Below, in pieces: positions 43,632 to 53,075 of a stretch of DNA of 64,000 nt. The stretch's first letter is position 1; each line of letters opens with the position of its first letter. Source of the stretch: DATEAV01 sp964575425 (GTDB lineage: Bacteria; Chloroflexota; Anaerolineae; Anaerolineales; E44-bin32); contig CAZNRD010000006.1 in assembly GCA_964575425.1 (NCBI GenBank), positions 44,524-108,523 on the forward strand. Reading direction: 5' to 3'. The position numbers and the translations under genes were made by a program. The notes below the pieces were generated by a model. That model did no database searches, was not told the origin of the DNA, and saw only the letters and a program-made list of their open reading frames with translations.

Positions 43632-44614
43632 GCACCTTCCGGCCGCTGGTGGCGATCGTTGGGCCGACTGCGGTCGGCAAGACCGAGCGCGCCATCACGC
43701 TGGCACTACGCCTGGGTGGGGAGATCGTCTCCGCCGACTCGCGGCTGCTCTACCGCGGCATGGACATCGGAACCGCCAAACCCACGCCCGAGCAGCGTGC
43801 CGTCGTGCTCCACCACCTGATCGACGTCGCGGAGCCCGAAGATTCCTGCAGTCTGACGGAGTTCCGCGTGGCCGCCCTCGAGGCCATTTGGTCGGTCCAT
43901 GGTCGGGGCAGACTGCCCTTCCTGGTCGGAGGAACGGGGCAGTATGTTACGGCCATCCTCGAGGGGTGGGCCCCGCCACCGAGGCCGCCCGACGAGACGC
44001 TGCGCCGCTCGCTGGAGCGCTATGCTGCCGAATACGGGCCCAAGGCGCTGCACGATCGCCTGCGAGCAGTGGACCCCGAGGCGGCAGCTACGATCGACGC
44101 GCGCAACGTCCGGCGCGTGATCCGAGCCCTCGAGGTGTACGAGACCACCGCCGTGCCGATGAGCCAGGCCCGCGGCAGAAAGCCGCCTCCCTTCGGTATT
44201 TTGCGCATCGGCCTGACGCTGCCGCGGCCCGAACTCTACGCCCGCATCGACGCCCGCATTGACGCCATGCTCGGTGGCGGCCTGGTGGAGGAAGTCCGTC
44301 GGCTTCTCGACCGAGGCCTGTCTCCGTCTGCGCCGTCCTTCTCGGCCATCGGCTATCGGGAGGTGGCTGCCTATCTGCGGGGCGAGATCCCTCTGGAGGA
44401 GGCCGTGCGGCGCATGCGCCGGGCGACGCGGCACTTCGTCCGTCGACAGGCCAACTGGTTCAAGCCGTCGGATCCGCGCATCTGCTGGTTCGAGTCGCGT
44501 GACGGCGTTGAGGAAGCGATCGAGAGCCTGATTCGCCGATGGCTCGTCTCGGAGGGCCGCGAAACCGCGTCAGCCGGAGAAGCGCCGCAGCACCAGCCAG
44601 AACAGGGCAGCTAA
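43628..44614 (+). CDS. miaA: tRNA dimethylallyltransferase
   Basis: Adds the isopentenyl group to A37 of tRNAs reading UNN codons. P-loop GPTAVGKT, SADSRLLYRGMDIGTAKP, HHLIDVAEP, GGTGQYV, and the C-terminal FSAIGYREVAAYLRGE with RRQANWFK. 328 residues with a Ser/Gln-rich C-terminal tail. GTG start coupled to yraN. The last 45 bases overlap the convergent phosphate permease gene. Confidence 0.95.
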   Translation: MSTFRPLVAIVGPTAVGKTERAITLALRLGGEIVSADSRLLYRGMDIGTAKPTPEQRAVVLHHLIDVAEPEDSCSLTEFRVAALEAIWSVHGRGRLPFLVGGTGQYVTAILEGWAPPPRPPDETLRRSLERYAAEYGPKALHDRLRAVDPEAAATIDARNVRRVIRALEVYETTAVPMSQARGRKPPPFGILRIGLTLPRPELYARIDARIDAMLGGGLVEEVRRLLDRGLSPSAPSFSAIGYREVAAYLRGEIPLEEAVRRMRRATRHFVRRQANWFKPSDPRICWFESRDGVEEAIESLIRRWLVSEGRETASAGEAPQHQPEQGS

Positions 44615-45553
44615 GCCGCCGGACACGGGGATGGTCAGCGCCCACGCCGTGGCCATGTCCCGCAGGACAGTCCACCGGACTTTGCTCAGCCGTTCTCCCG
44701 CCCCGACGCCCATGATCGCAGAACTCATCACCTGAGTGGTGCTGACAGGGCCCCCGACCAGCGCCGCGCCCAGGATGACAGCCGCCCCTGCCAGCTGCGA
44801 GGTGAATGCGTGCACCGGGCGGATGCGCATGATGCGCGCCCCCAGGGTCCGTATCAAGCGCCAGCCCCCCAGAGCCGTGCCGAGGGCGATGGCGGCAGCG
44901 CTGATCGTGATTACCCACAACGGCACATGGAAGCGGTCGATGTAGCCGGCCGCCAACAGCCCCATGGTGATGACGCCCATCGTCTTCTGAGCGTCGTTGG
45001 TGCCGTGGCTGAAAGCCAGGCCCACAAGCGTTCCGATCTGAAGACGGCGGAAGACGGCGCTCACCGCCGGGGTGGCACTCCGCAAGGACCACAGGGTGAG
45101 GCGCATCAGGATAAACCCGGCGGCCAGGCCGATCAGGGGAGAGATGAACAGGGCCAGGACGATCTTGAGCAAACCGGCGAGGCGGACGACGCCCAACCCG
45201 TTGGCCAACAGTGCCGCGCCAAGCAGGCCGCCCACCAGCGCGTGGGATGAGGAAGAGGGGAGACCCAAGTACCAGGTTGCAAGATTCCACAGGACGGCTG
45301 CGGCCAGGGCGGCCGTGACGACCGCGACGTCAATGGCCTCGTCGTGAAGCAGCCCCTCGCCCACGGCCGTGGCAACGGCAACGCCAAAGAGGAACGGGCC
45401 AATGAAGTGGCAGATGGCGGCGGTGATCAGCGCCAGCCGAGGGCGCATAGCCCCTGAGGTGATCACCGTCGCAACGATGTTCGAGCTGTCGTGAAAGCCA
45501 TTGAGGAAATCGAAGATCAGGGCAAGGGCGATCAGGGCGTAGAACATCGGCAT
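44570..45553 (-). CDS. pit: Inorganic phosphate transporter, PiT family
   Basis: 327 residues, about ten helices. PiT signatures: DFLNGFHDSSNIVAT at the N-terminus and AFSHGTNDAQKTMGV in the second half. Low-affinity Na+/H+-phosphate symport. No PhoU-like gene adjacent. Clear promoter just upstream. Confidence 0.92.
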   Translation of the reverse strand: MPMFYALIALALIFDFLNGFHDSSNIVATVITSGAMRPRLALITAAICHFIGPFLFGVAVATAVGEGLLHDEAIDVAVVTAALAAAVLWNLATWYLGLPSSSSHALVGGLLGAALLANGLGVVRLAGLLKIVLALFISPLIGLAAGFILMRLTLWSLRSATPAVSAVFRRLQIGTLVGLAFSHGTNDAQKTMGVITMGLLAAGYIDRFHVPLWVITISAAAIALGTALGGWRLIRTLGARIMRIRPVHAFTSQLAGAAVILGAALVGGPVSTTQVMSSAIMGVGAGERLSKVRWTVLRDMATAWALTIPVSGGLAALFWLVLRRFSG

Positions 45554-45587
45554 CTCGGCTCAATCCGATGGAGGCAGAATGGGCGCA

Positions 45588-45617
45588 AGGATACCAGCCG
45601 ATGGAACCCGATGTCAA
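45588..45617 (-). promoter_or_regulatory. Promoter of pit
   Basis: Minus strand TTGACA, 18 bases, TATCCT, 35 bases upstream of the pit start. Confidence 0.7.
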
Positions 45618-45909
45618 TCGCGCCGCGGCGAGAACGTCCTCAGAGCCTGACTCGGCGCCTGCGCGCAGAGGCGACCCACCCTGTGGGAGGAATCCGAAGG
45701 GGTCTCCCGGGCCTGACCTCCCAGCCCTTTCGCTGGCAGAGCTGACACTTCTCCTAGACCCGACGCCGGGGAATGAATCCTGCGGTGGGCCGGCGGGGCC
45801 GGGGGTCGAAGCTCCGCGTGTGAAGGGACGAGAGCGCTGGGGCATCCGCGCGGCCCGATGTGCACGGTGAGATCGGCCCTTCCGGCCACGCCAAGGTGGG
45901 GCGTCTCTT
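45618..45909. other. Intergenic region, no gene seen
   Basis: Between the pit promoter and the 3' end of the peptide/oligosaccharide permease unit. A weak stem ACGCC/GGCGT near 45887-45904 may end the permease transcript; otherwise nothing recognisable. Confidence 0.4.
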
Positions 45910-46719
45910 TCAGGAGCCCCGGGCGCCGGGCAGGGAGCGTCGGGCCAGGTAGCCGCCGATGCTGTAGGTCGAGAGGATGGTGAGGCTGATGGCAAGCCCC
46001 GGGATGAGCGCAGGCCAGGGTGTGGTGGTTAGCACAGTGCGCCCTGCATTCATCATGGCCCCCCATTCCGGGATCGAAGGGTCGCCGGCCAGCCCGAGGA
46101 AGGTCAGCGTGGTTGTGCCCATAAACGACCAGGCCACGTGGACGGTGGCCATCGAAAGCAGCGCTGCACTCGCATTGGGGACGAGATGACGCAGGGCGAT
46201 GTGCAGCCTGCTGGCGCCCAGGGCCTGCGCGGCGGCAACGTAGCCCTCTTCGCTGACTTGGAGGAAGGCCGTGCGTGCCAGGCGCGCGTATCCGGGCGCA
46301 CCACCCAACCCCACCGCCAGGATGACGGCAGGCAGACCCGGGCCGAGCCCAGCCACCAACACCAACGCCAACAGCAGCCCCGGCACGGCCAACATTGCGT
46401 TGGCCAGCCACAGGCTGCCCCTCTCAACCCAGCCGCGCAGCACAGCCGCCGCTAGGCCGACAGTGCCGCCCAGGAGAACGGTCAGTGTCGCCGCGCTGAC
46501 GGCTGCCGCCAGGCTGACCCGGCTCCCCCAGACCATCCGGGACCACAAGTCGCGGCCCAGATCGTCCGCGCCCAGCAGCAAACCCGCAGCGGGCGCGGTG
46601 AGGGCCGGCGCGATCGGCTGCGTCGGGGAATTCCCTGCCAACCACGGGGCGAGGACCGCCACCACGATGACCGTCAGCCACCATGCCAGTGCAAGTCCCT
46701 CGCTGAACCGCAGCCTCAT
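45910..46719 (-). CDS. ABC transporter permease, DppC/OppC type
   Basis: 269 residues. ADDLGRDLWSRMVWGSRVSLAAA is the classic DppC N-terminal block; the EAA loop is ALGASRLHIALRHLVPNAS. About six helices. ATG 46719 overlaps the upstream permease stop by four bases; the longer open frame is not used. Confidence 0.88.
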   Translation of the reverse strand: MRLRFSEGLALAWWLTVIVVAVLAPWLAGNSPTQPIAPALTAPAAGLLLGADDLGRDLWSRMVWGSRVSLAAAVSAATLTVLLGGTVGLAAAVLRGWVERGSLWLANAMLAVPGLLLALVLVAGLGPGLPAVILAVGLGGAPGYARLARTAFLQVSEEGYVAAAQALGASRLHIALRHLVPNASAALLSMATVHVAWSFMGTTTLTFLGLAGDPSIPEWGAMMNAGRTVLTTTPWPALIPGLAISLTILSTYSIGGYLARRSLPGARGS

Positions 46720-47675
46720 GCTGTCTGCCTCCGGAGTCGCGGGTCCAGCAGCAGTGCGGCGCCGTCGGCCACGACCTGGGTGAACGTGTAGAGCAGCGCG
46801 GCAACGACCACAATTCCTTGAGCGACCGGGTAGTCGCCCTGAAGGATCGAACCCACGAGCAGACGGCCAAGGCCGGGCCGTGAAAAGACGGTCTCGGTGA
46901 CGACCGTGCCGCCAAAGAGGTAGGCGGCCTCGAGTGCACTCAGCGAGATAGCCGGGGGTAGCGCCGGCCGCAGAACATGCCAAAGCAGGCGGGCTGATGT
47001 CAGGCCGCGGGCGCGTGCCGCGATGATGTACGGCGCGCGCAGGCTCTCACGCAGACCGGCCTGGACCACTCGGGCGATGGCTCCTGAAGAGGCAAAGCCG
47101 AGCACCAGCCCCGGGAGCAGCAGCCGCCGGGCCACAGTCCACGCCTCAGCGGGCAGCACGCTGCGCAGGACACCGGAAAGCAGAATGGCAAGGATGCCGG
47201 TGAAGGCGACTGGAAGCGCTGTGGCCAGACCTGCCAGGGTGTCGGACGCACGCCCCGCCAGCCGGGGCTCCTTCCATGCGGCCATGACCCCCAGGGCCAG
47301 GCCGAACCCGACGGCTAGCAACAGCCCCACCGAGGCCAGCTGAACGGTCGCGGGCAGCTGCTGGGCGATCACCGTGCCCACGGGCTGAGAGGTGTAGAGC
47401 GAGTCTCCAAGCCTGCCGCGCGCCAACTCGCCCAGGAAATGCAGGTACTGATGGACGAGTGGCTGGTCAAGGCCGAGCTGGCGGCGAAGAGCCTCCGCCT
47501 GAGCCGGAGAGGCGAGGCCCTGCGCCAGGAGCGCTGACACCGGGTCGCCAGCCCCGATGCGCAAGGCGAAGAAGGTCAGGCTGACGGCCGCCCAGGCGGT
47601 GGCCAGCCCGGTGACGACACGCCATCCCAGCGCCGTCAGGGTGTGAGACGCAGGTCGATCAGGTAGGGAAACCAT
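46716..47675 (-). CDS. ABC transporter permease, DppB/OppB type
   Basis: 319 residues. Typical DppB features: GDPVSALL, LRRQLGLDQPLVHQYLHFL, GRLGDSLYTSQPVG, EAA loop ARARGLTSARLLWHVLRPAL, and VVTETVFSRPGLGRLLV. Overlaps the binding-protein gene by 40 bases if ATG 47675 is used. Confidence 0.88.
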   Translation of the reverse strand: MVSLPDRPASHTLTALGWRVVTGLATAWAAVSLTFFALRIGAGDPVSALLAQGLASPAQAEALRRQLGLDQPLVHQYLHFLGELARGRLGDSLYTSQPVGTVIAQQLPATVQLASVGLLLAVGFGLALGVMAAWKEPRLAGRASDTLAGLATALPVAFTGILAILLSGVLRSVLPAEAWTVARRLLLPGLVLGFASSGAIARVVQAGLRESLRAPYIIAARARGLTSARLLWHVLRPALPPAISLSALEAAYLFGGTVVTETVFSRPGLGRLLVGSILQGDYPVAQGIVVVAALLYTFTQVVADGAALLLDPRLRRQTA

Positions 47676-49225
47676 CCCTGAGGCGAGAAGCGCAACCCTT
47701 CGACGTGTGGGTCGGTGACCACCAGGTTGACGTAGTCACGGATGGGCAGCAGCAGCGCCCGGTCCCGAACCAGCCGAGCGAATTCGGCGTATGCCTGCAT
47801 GCGTGCCAGCGGATCGGAAGTCAGGCCGGAGGCCTTGATGAGCAGGCGGTCGATCTCAGGGTCAGAGACGCCGGACCAGTTGTACAGGCCGTCGGCGGTG
47901 TAGAAGCTGCGCAGCAGGTCGGGGTCGGTGCCGAAGAAGTTGATGCTGATGGCATGGTAGTCGCCGGCAGCCTGGGCCTCCTTGAGGATGCCGAATCCGG
48001 CGGCGGTAGAGAGAGAGACCTCGGCGCCCAGGTTCTCCCACGCGGCGGCCACCAACTGTGCCACCTCAGGGTTGGACCCCCACGTCGGGACCACGATGCG
48101 CAGCGTCAAGGGTTGGCCGTTCAGGCTGCGCACCCCGTCTCCGTCGTCGTCGATCCAGCCGGCCGCGCGTAGGACTTCTCGCGCCGCCTGCGGGTCGAAG
48201 TCGGGGAACGCGGCTTGCGGCGCGAAGCCCAGTGTCGACGCAGACAGCGGGCCCCGGGCCACGGGCGAATACGGGCCGAACACCGTCTCGACGATGGCCT
48301 GCCGGTCGACGCCGAGGGTCAAGGCCCGGCGCACGTGCACGTCATCGGTGGGGAAGAGGCGAGTGTTGAAGAACAGCTGCAGCGGCTGCCCCGGGATGGG
48401 GATCGGGTGTACTGTGAAACCGCTCTGCGCCAGGCGAGCGGCGTCGCGCGGCGGGATTTCGCCGATAACCTGCGCCTCGCCGTTCTCTAGTGCGAGCGCC
48501 CGGCTCGGGGGATCGACATAGAACTGGAAGGTGATGCGTTCGATGCCGGCTCTCGCCTCGCGATAGACCGAAGGCGCCCAGGCGTAGTCGGGATTGCGCT
48601 CCAGCGTCAGGTGGTCGTTGGGAACGTACTCGACGAACCGGTACGGCCCGGTGCCGACCTGGTGGAACTGGTATTCGGCCGGCCCCCAGGCCTCGAGAGC
48701 CTGAGGGGAGGCCATTCCCAGGTAGACCTGAGAGAGGGAGTCGAGCAACGGGGCGAACGGCTCGGAGAGGTGGAGTGACACGGTGTACTCGCCCACGACC
48801 TCGACGCTCTCCAGAGGGCCGAGCATGGAGGCGGCCTTCTGTGAGTGGTGGTCCGGGTTGAGCACGTAGTCGATGTTGGCGTGGACCGCCTCGGCGTTGA
48901 AGGGCGTGCCGTCGTGGAAGACGACGCCGCTTCGCAGGAAGAAGGTGTACGTCCGACCATTGGGGGAGATTTCCCAGCGCTCGGCCAGGCCGGGCACGAA
49001 CTCGCCGCTCTCCGGATCCTGAAAGACGAGCGTGTCGTAGACCGAGCTGAGCGGGATGCCGAGCTCGGCGGAGGCGTTGAGGTGCGGGTCGATGCCGGTC
49101 GGGGCGAGGGTGAGGCCATAGGTCAGGTGGGCGGCGGAGGGTCCGCGCCCGCAGCCGGCACACAGCGCAACGGTGAGGAGGAGGATGGCAATCAGCGAAG
49201 TTCGGGAGTGTGCAGGTTGTGTCAT
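47636..49225 (-). CDS. Extracellular solute-binding lipoprotein, family 5 (peptide/oligosaccharide)
   Basis: 529 residues. The signal peptide has lipobox LCAGC (C25). SBP_bac_5 landmarks: the DTLVFQDP region, LAERWEISPNGRTYTFFLRSGVVFHDGTPFNAEAV, and VGTGPYRFVEYVPNDHLTLERNPDY. Binds peptides, opines, nickel or oligosaccharides; the neighbouring sugar kinase makes a glycoside ligand conceivable. Shares ATGA with the ROK gene. No ATPase subunit gene for this system lies in the window. Confidence 0.9.
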   Translation of the reverse strand: MTQPAHSRTSLIAILLLTVALCAGCGRGPSAAHLTYGLTLAPTGIDPHLNASAELGIPLSSVYDTLVFQDPESGEFVPGLAERWEISPNGRTYTFFLRSGVVFHDGTPFNAEAVHANIDYVLNPDHHSQKAASMLGPLESVEVVGEYTVSLHLSEPFAPLLDSLSQVYLGMASPQALEAWGPAEYQFHQVGTGPYRFVEYVPNDHLTLERNPDYAWAPSVYREARAGIERITFQFYVDPPSRALALENGEAQVIGEIPPRDAARLAQSGFTVHPIPIPGQPLQLFFNTRLFPTDDVHVRRALTLGVDRQAIVETVFGPYSPVARGPLSASTLGFAPQAAFPDFDPQAAREVLRAAGWIDDDGDGVRSLNGQPLTLRIVVPTWGSNPEVAQLVAAAWENLGAEVSLSTAAGFGILKEAQAAGDYHAISINFFGTDPDLLRSFYTADGLYNWSGVSDPEIDRLLIKASGLTSDPLARMQAYAEFARLVRDRALLLPIRDYVNLVVTDPHVEGLRFSPQGWFPYLIDLRLTP

Positions 49226-50169
49226 AGTTGACTCGCCAGGACCATGGCTCCGATCAGACCCGCGTCGTCCCCCAGTGTTGCGAGGACGAGGCGGAGGTCC
49301 TGAAGGTAGGCCGGGTGCAGGATGTGAGAGCGAAACGAGCGCTCGATAGGTTCAAACACGAGAGGTCCGATGTTCATCACGCCGCCGCCGAGGACGATGA
49401 TCTCGGGATTGAATGCGTGGGCCAGGCTGGCCAGATGGAGGCCGATGGCTTCGCCGGCCTCTTCCAGCACCTGACGGGCCAGCGCATCACCGCTGCTGGC
49501 GGCCTCGCCTACCGCCGTTGCGGTAATTGGCTCGCCGGCGCGCAGGCGCTCGGCAAGGCCGGAAGGGCAGCCCTGTTCGATCATGTCGCGCGCGCGGCGG
49601 GCGATGGCAGGCCCGGAGGCAAGCGCCTCCAGATGGCCTCTATGGCCGCAACTGCAGAGAGGTCCGTCGGGATCGACCGTCATGTGGCCGAGTTCGGCGG
49701 CAAGGCCGCTGTGGCCGATGAGCAGGCGGCCGTCGATGATCACGCCACCGCCGATGCCCGTGCTGATCGTCAGGTAGAGCAGGTCCTGCGTGCCGCGGCC
49801 GGTGCCGAATCGCCACTCCGCCAGGGCGGCGAGGTTGGCATCGTTTCCGACCGCAACCGGGAAACCGAGACGCTCCTGCAGGATGTCGCGCAGGGGCAGG
49901 TTGATCCAGCCCGGCAGGTTCGGGGCGTCGAGGATGATGCCGCGGCGCGGGTCGAGGGGGCCGGGCGCGCCAATGCCGATGCGCAGGTCGGTGGCGCCCG
50001 CGGCCACCACGTTCTCGATGGCCTGGATGATGCGGCGAACGACGGCCTCGGGTCCCTCCGAGGCCTGCGTGGGGGTCTTCACTTGAGCCAGTGCAGGCGG
50101 TCCACTGGGGTTGAAGCGTGCCGCCCGTATGCTGGTGCCCCCAAGGTCGACGGCGATCAGGTCTGGCAC
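49222..50169 (-). CDS. ROK-family sugar kinase (glucokinase-like)
   Basis: 315 residues. ATP site VDLGGTSIRAARF, IGIGAPGPLDPRRG, catalytic VGNDANLAALAEW, GTGIGGG-like STGIGGGVIIDGRL, and the ROK zinc motif as CSCGHRGHLE (third Cys replaced by His). No helix-turn-helix, so an enzyme rather than a repressor. GTG start about seven bases from the -10 element. First gene of the permease unit. Confidence 0.9.
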   Translation of the reverse strand: MPDLIAVDLGGTSIRAARFNPSGPPALAQVKTPTQASEGPEAVVRRIIQAIENVVAAGATDLRIGIGAPGPLDPRRGIILDAPNLPGWINLPLRDILQERLGFPVAVGNDANLAALAEWRFGTGRGTQDLLYLTISTGIGGGVIIDGRLLIGHSGLAAELGHMTVDPDGPLCSCGHRGHLEALASGPAIARRARDMIEQGCPSGLAERLRAGEPITATAVGEAASSGDALARQVLEEAGEAIGLHLASLAHAFNPEIIVLGGGVMNIGPLVFEPIERSFRSHILHPAYLQDLRLVLATLGDDAGLIGAMVLASQL

Positions 50170-50176
50170 GGCCGGC

Positions 50177-50185
50177 AGTATACCA
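50177..50185 (-). promoter_or_regulatory. Extended -10 promoter of the ROK gene
   Basis: Minus strand TGGTATACT. The -10 ends eight bases before the GTG start, so the transcript would begin at or next to the start codon (leaderless). Confidence 0.6.
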
Positions 50186-50190
50186 CACGC

Positions 50191-50219
50191 TTGCCGTTTG
50201 GCAGGGCGCGCCTTAGAAT
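50191..50219 (+). promoter_or_regulatory. Promoter of mutS
   Basis: TTGCCG, 17 bases, TAGAAT; the -10 ends nine bases before ATG 50229, predicting a leaderless or nearly leaderless mRNA. Confidence 0.65.
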
Positions 50220-50228
50220 GCAGACGGC

Positions 50229-52802
50229 ATGGGCGAGAGCGCGAGTCCGGTCCGAAAGCAGTACCTCGAGATCAAGCGTCAGTACCCGAACGCGATCGTC
50301 TTCTTCCGCCTGGGGGATTTCTACGAGACGTTTGACGCCGATGCCGAGATCGCCGCGCGCGAACTGGACATCGTGCTGACGTCGCGCAACGTGGCCAAGG
50401 GCGTGCGCGTGCCAATGGCCGGCATACCCTTCCACGCCGCTGAGAACTACCTGGCGCGGCTGATTGAGAAGGGTTACCACGTCGCCATCTGCGAGCAGCT
50501 CGGGGAGACGCCGCAGCGCGGCCTCTTCCCGCGCGAGGTCGTCCGGGTGGTGACCCCCGGGACGGTGGTGGAGGCGGGGCTGCTGCCGGGTGAGGCCAAC
50601 AACTACCTCGCCGCCGTTGTCGTCGAAGGAACCCACGTCGGCCTGGCCTACGCCGACGTCAGCACCGGCGAATTCGCGGCGACCCACTTCGAATCGGCAG
50701 ACCCGATCGGAGCGGTGCGACACGAGCTGGTCCGCTTGCAGCCGGCCGAGGTGCTCCTGCCGGAGTCGCTCCCGGCCGATGCCGATTGGCCCGGCCATCG
50801 GACACCTCTTCCAGATTGGCGATTCGAGCTGGACCGGACTGCCGAGACCCTGCACTCGCACTTCGGCGTCGTCACGCTCGACGGCTTCGGGCTGGATGAA
50901 GCGCCCCAGGCGATTCGAGCCGCGGGCGCCATCCTCGAATACCTGACCCAAACGCAGCGCGCCTCCCTCGCCTTGCTCACCCGCCTCTGCACCTACTCGC
51001 TGAGCGAGTTCATGACACTGGATGCGGCCACTCGCCGCAACCTGGAACTCACCGAGACACTGCGCACCGGCGAAGTTCGTGGTTCTCTGCTGGGGGTGTT
51101 GGACCGCTGCGTCACACCGATGGGACGGCGCCTGATCCGGCAGTGGATTGCCAAGCCGTTGCTCGACCTGCGGCAGATACGCTCACGGCACGACCAGGTG
51201 GAGGAGTTTGTCGTCGATGGACTGTGGAGAGCGGAGGTGCGACAGGGGTTGCGCCCCCTGGGCGACCTGGAACGGCTGACCAACCGCGCTGGTGCGGGCG
51301 TTGCGACCCCGCGCGACCTGACGTCGCTGCGCCACCTGCTTCAGCACCTGCCCGAAGTGCGCCGTCTGCTCGAGGACCATCCGTGCGCCGCTCTGCAGCC
51401 GGTCGTTTCAGGCCTTGATCCTTGCAGCGACATCCGGGAACTGCTGGAACAGGCCATCAGCGACGACCCGCCAGCGACGCTGGCGCACGTCGGCGTCATC
51501 CGCCCGGGCTTCTCCGCTGAGCTCGACGGGGTGATCCGGGCCTCGGCCGAGGCGCGTGAGTGGATTGCCAACCTGGAATCCATCGAGCGGCAGCGCACGG
51601 GAATCAGGAGCCTGAAAGTCGGCTACAACAAGGTCTTCGGCTACTACCTCGAGGTGACAAAACCCAACGCGGACCTGGTGCCGGCGGACTACATTCGCAA
51701 GCAGACCCTGGTGAACGCCGAGCGCTACATCACTCCGCAGATGAAGGAGTACGAGGCGCTGGTGTTGAGTGCCGAGGAGCGGATTCGGGAGATTGAGGGG
51801 CGTCTGTTCGCAGAGGTGTGCCGGCGCATAGCCGAAGCGTCGCCGCGCTTGCTTGGAGCCGCCAAGGCGTTGGCGGTGCTGGATGCGGTGACGGCGCTGG
51901 CTGACGTCGCGGCGCAGAAGGGCTATGTGCGGCCGGAGGTCGTGGAGGAGCCGGTGCTTGAGATTCGCGAGGGCCGGCATCCTGTGGTGGAGGAAATGCT
52001 CAGCGGGAAGCGCTTCGTGCCCAACGACGCGGTGCTGGAAGAGGGCGAGCGCATTCGGATCATCACCGGGCCGAACATGAGCGGCAAGTCGACCTACCTG
52101 CGCCAGGTGGCGCTTATCGTCTTGATGGCACAGATCGGCAGCTACGTTCCAGCGCGCGCAGCGCGCGTCGGCCTGAGCGACCGCATCTTCACCCGCATCG
52201 GCGCCCAGGACGAGATTCACGCTGGCCAATCCACTTTCATGGTGGAGATGGTCGAGACGGCCAACATCCTCCACCACGCCACGAACCGCAGCCTGCTGAT
52301 CCTCGATGAGATCGGGCGCGGCACAAGCACCTACGACGGCGTCTCGATCGCCTGGGCGGTGGTCGAGTACCTGCACAACCACCCGCGCCTGCGCGCCCGG
52401 ACCTTCTTCGCCACTCACTACCACGAGCTGACGCGGCTGGCCGAGACTCTGCCCGGCGTCCGCAACTACAACGTGGCGGTCTCGGAGGAAGGCGGCAGGG
52501 TCGTGTTCCTGCATCGCATCGTGCCCGGAGGTGCCGACAGGTCCTACGGCATCCATGTGGCGGAGCTGGCCGGCCTGCCGCGCCCGGTGATCAACCGGGC
52601 GCAGGAGATCCTGGTCCAGTTTGAGGCGGATTCGCGTCAGCCTCAGTCAGCCGAATGGGCTATCGTGCGCCAGCTGCCGCTCTTCCCCCTGACGCACCCC
52701 ATGCTGGAGGAGCTGCGCCAGCTCGACGTTTCCTCGCTGACCCCCCTCGAGGCGCTGAACAAACTCTACGAGTGGCAGCGGCGCTTCGCAGCCCAGCGCT
52801 AG
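50229..52802 (+). CDS. mutS: DNA mismatch repair protein MutS
   Basis: 857 residues, full length. Mismatch-binding Phe-x-Glu lies in FFRLGDFYETF near the N-terminus, connector and lever domains follow (LLGVLDRCVTPMGRRLIRQWI), and the clamp domain has GYYLEVTKPN. The ABC-type ATPase has Walker A GPNMSGKSTYLRQ, LLILDEIGRGTSTYDG and FFATHYHEL. C-terminal helix-turn-helix present. mutL is not in the window. No Shine-Dalgarno is visible, consistent with leaderless initiation. Confidence 0.97.
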   Translation: MGESASPVRKQYLEIKRQYPNAIVFFRLGDFYETFDADAEIAARELDIVLTSRNVAKGVRVPMAGIPFHAAENYLARLIEKGYHVAICEQLGETPQRGLFPREVVRVVTPGTVVEAGLLPGEANNYLAAVVVEGTHVGLAYADVSTGEFAATHFESADPIGAVRHELVRLQPAEVLLPESLPADADWPGHRTPLPDWRFELDRTAETLHSHFGVVTLDGFGLDEAPQAIRAAGAILEYLTQTQRASLALLTRLCTYSLSEFMTLDAATRRNLELTETLRTGEVRGSLLGVLDRCVTPMGRRLIRQWIAKPLLDLRQIRSRHDQVEEFVVDGLWRAEVRQGLRPLGDLERLTNRAGAGVATPRDLTSLRHLLQHLPEVRRLLEDHPCAALQPVVSGLDPCSDIRELLEQAISDDPPATLAHVGVIRPGFSAELDGVIRASAEAREWIANLESIERQRTGIRSLKVGYNKVFGYYLEVTKPNADLVPADYIRKQTLVNAERYITPQMKEYEALVLSAEERIREIEGRLFAEVCRRIAEASPRLLGAAKALAVLDAVTALADVAAQKGYVRPEVVEEPVLEIREGRHPVVEEMLSGKRFVPNDAVLEEGERIRIITGPNMSGKSTYLRQVALIVLMAQIGSYVPARAARVGLSDRIFTRIGAQDEIHAGQSTFMVEMVETANILHHATNRSLLILDEIGRGTSTYDGVSIAWAVVEYLHNHPRLRARTFFATHYHELTRLAETLPGVRNYNVAVSEEGGRVVFLHRIVPGGADRSYGIHVAELAGLPRPVINRAQEILVQFEADSRQPQSAEWAIVRQLPLFPLTHPMLEELRQLDVSSLTPLEALNKLYEWQRRFAAQR

Positions 52803-53008
52803 AGGCGGGAGCCCTGGCAGAGACCACGAGCGCGCACGTGCTTTTCGGTGGGGATATGCCCGGCCCGCGCGTCGCCAGGCGTGAGAACCTGCACACGGAA
52901 CAGCGCGGGGATAGTGGGGGGTCCGTGGCCCGCGACTTGCTCCTCGGAGCATGCTGAGATGCCCTCTTCAATTTCCATGCCCGGGCCTGCGGCGGGACGG
53001 GGATGAAC

Positions 53009-53030
53009 GACGGGTGCGACGGCACCCGTC
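53009..53030. terminator. Hairpin between convergent mutS and ABC ATPase genes
   Basis: Perfect 9-bp stem GACGGGTGC/GCACCCGTC with loop GACG, midway in a 273-base convergent gap that holds no gene. Confidence 0.65.
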
Positions 53031-53075
53031 TCCATGATCCAACAACCTCCACGTGCACGTGCGGTCCGGATCAGG

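Noticed and set aside
45568..45870. 100-codon frame upstream of pit
   Set aside because: Lies over the pit promoter on the opposite strand; low-complexity, no ribosome site.
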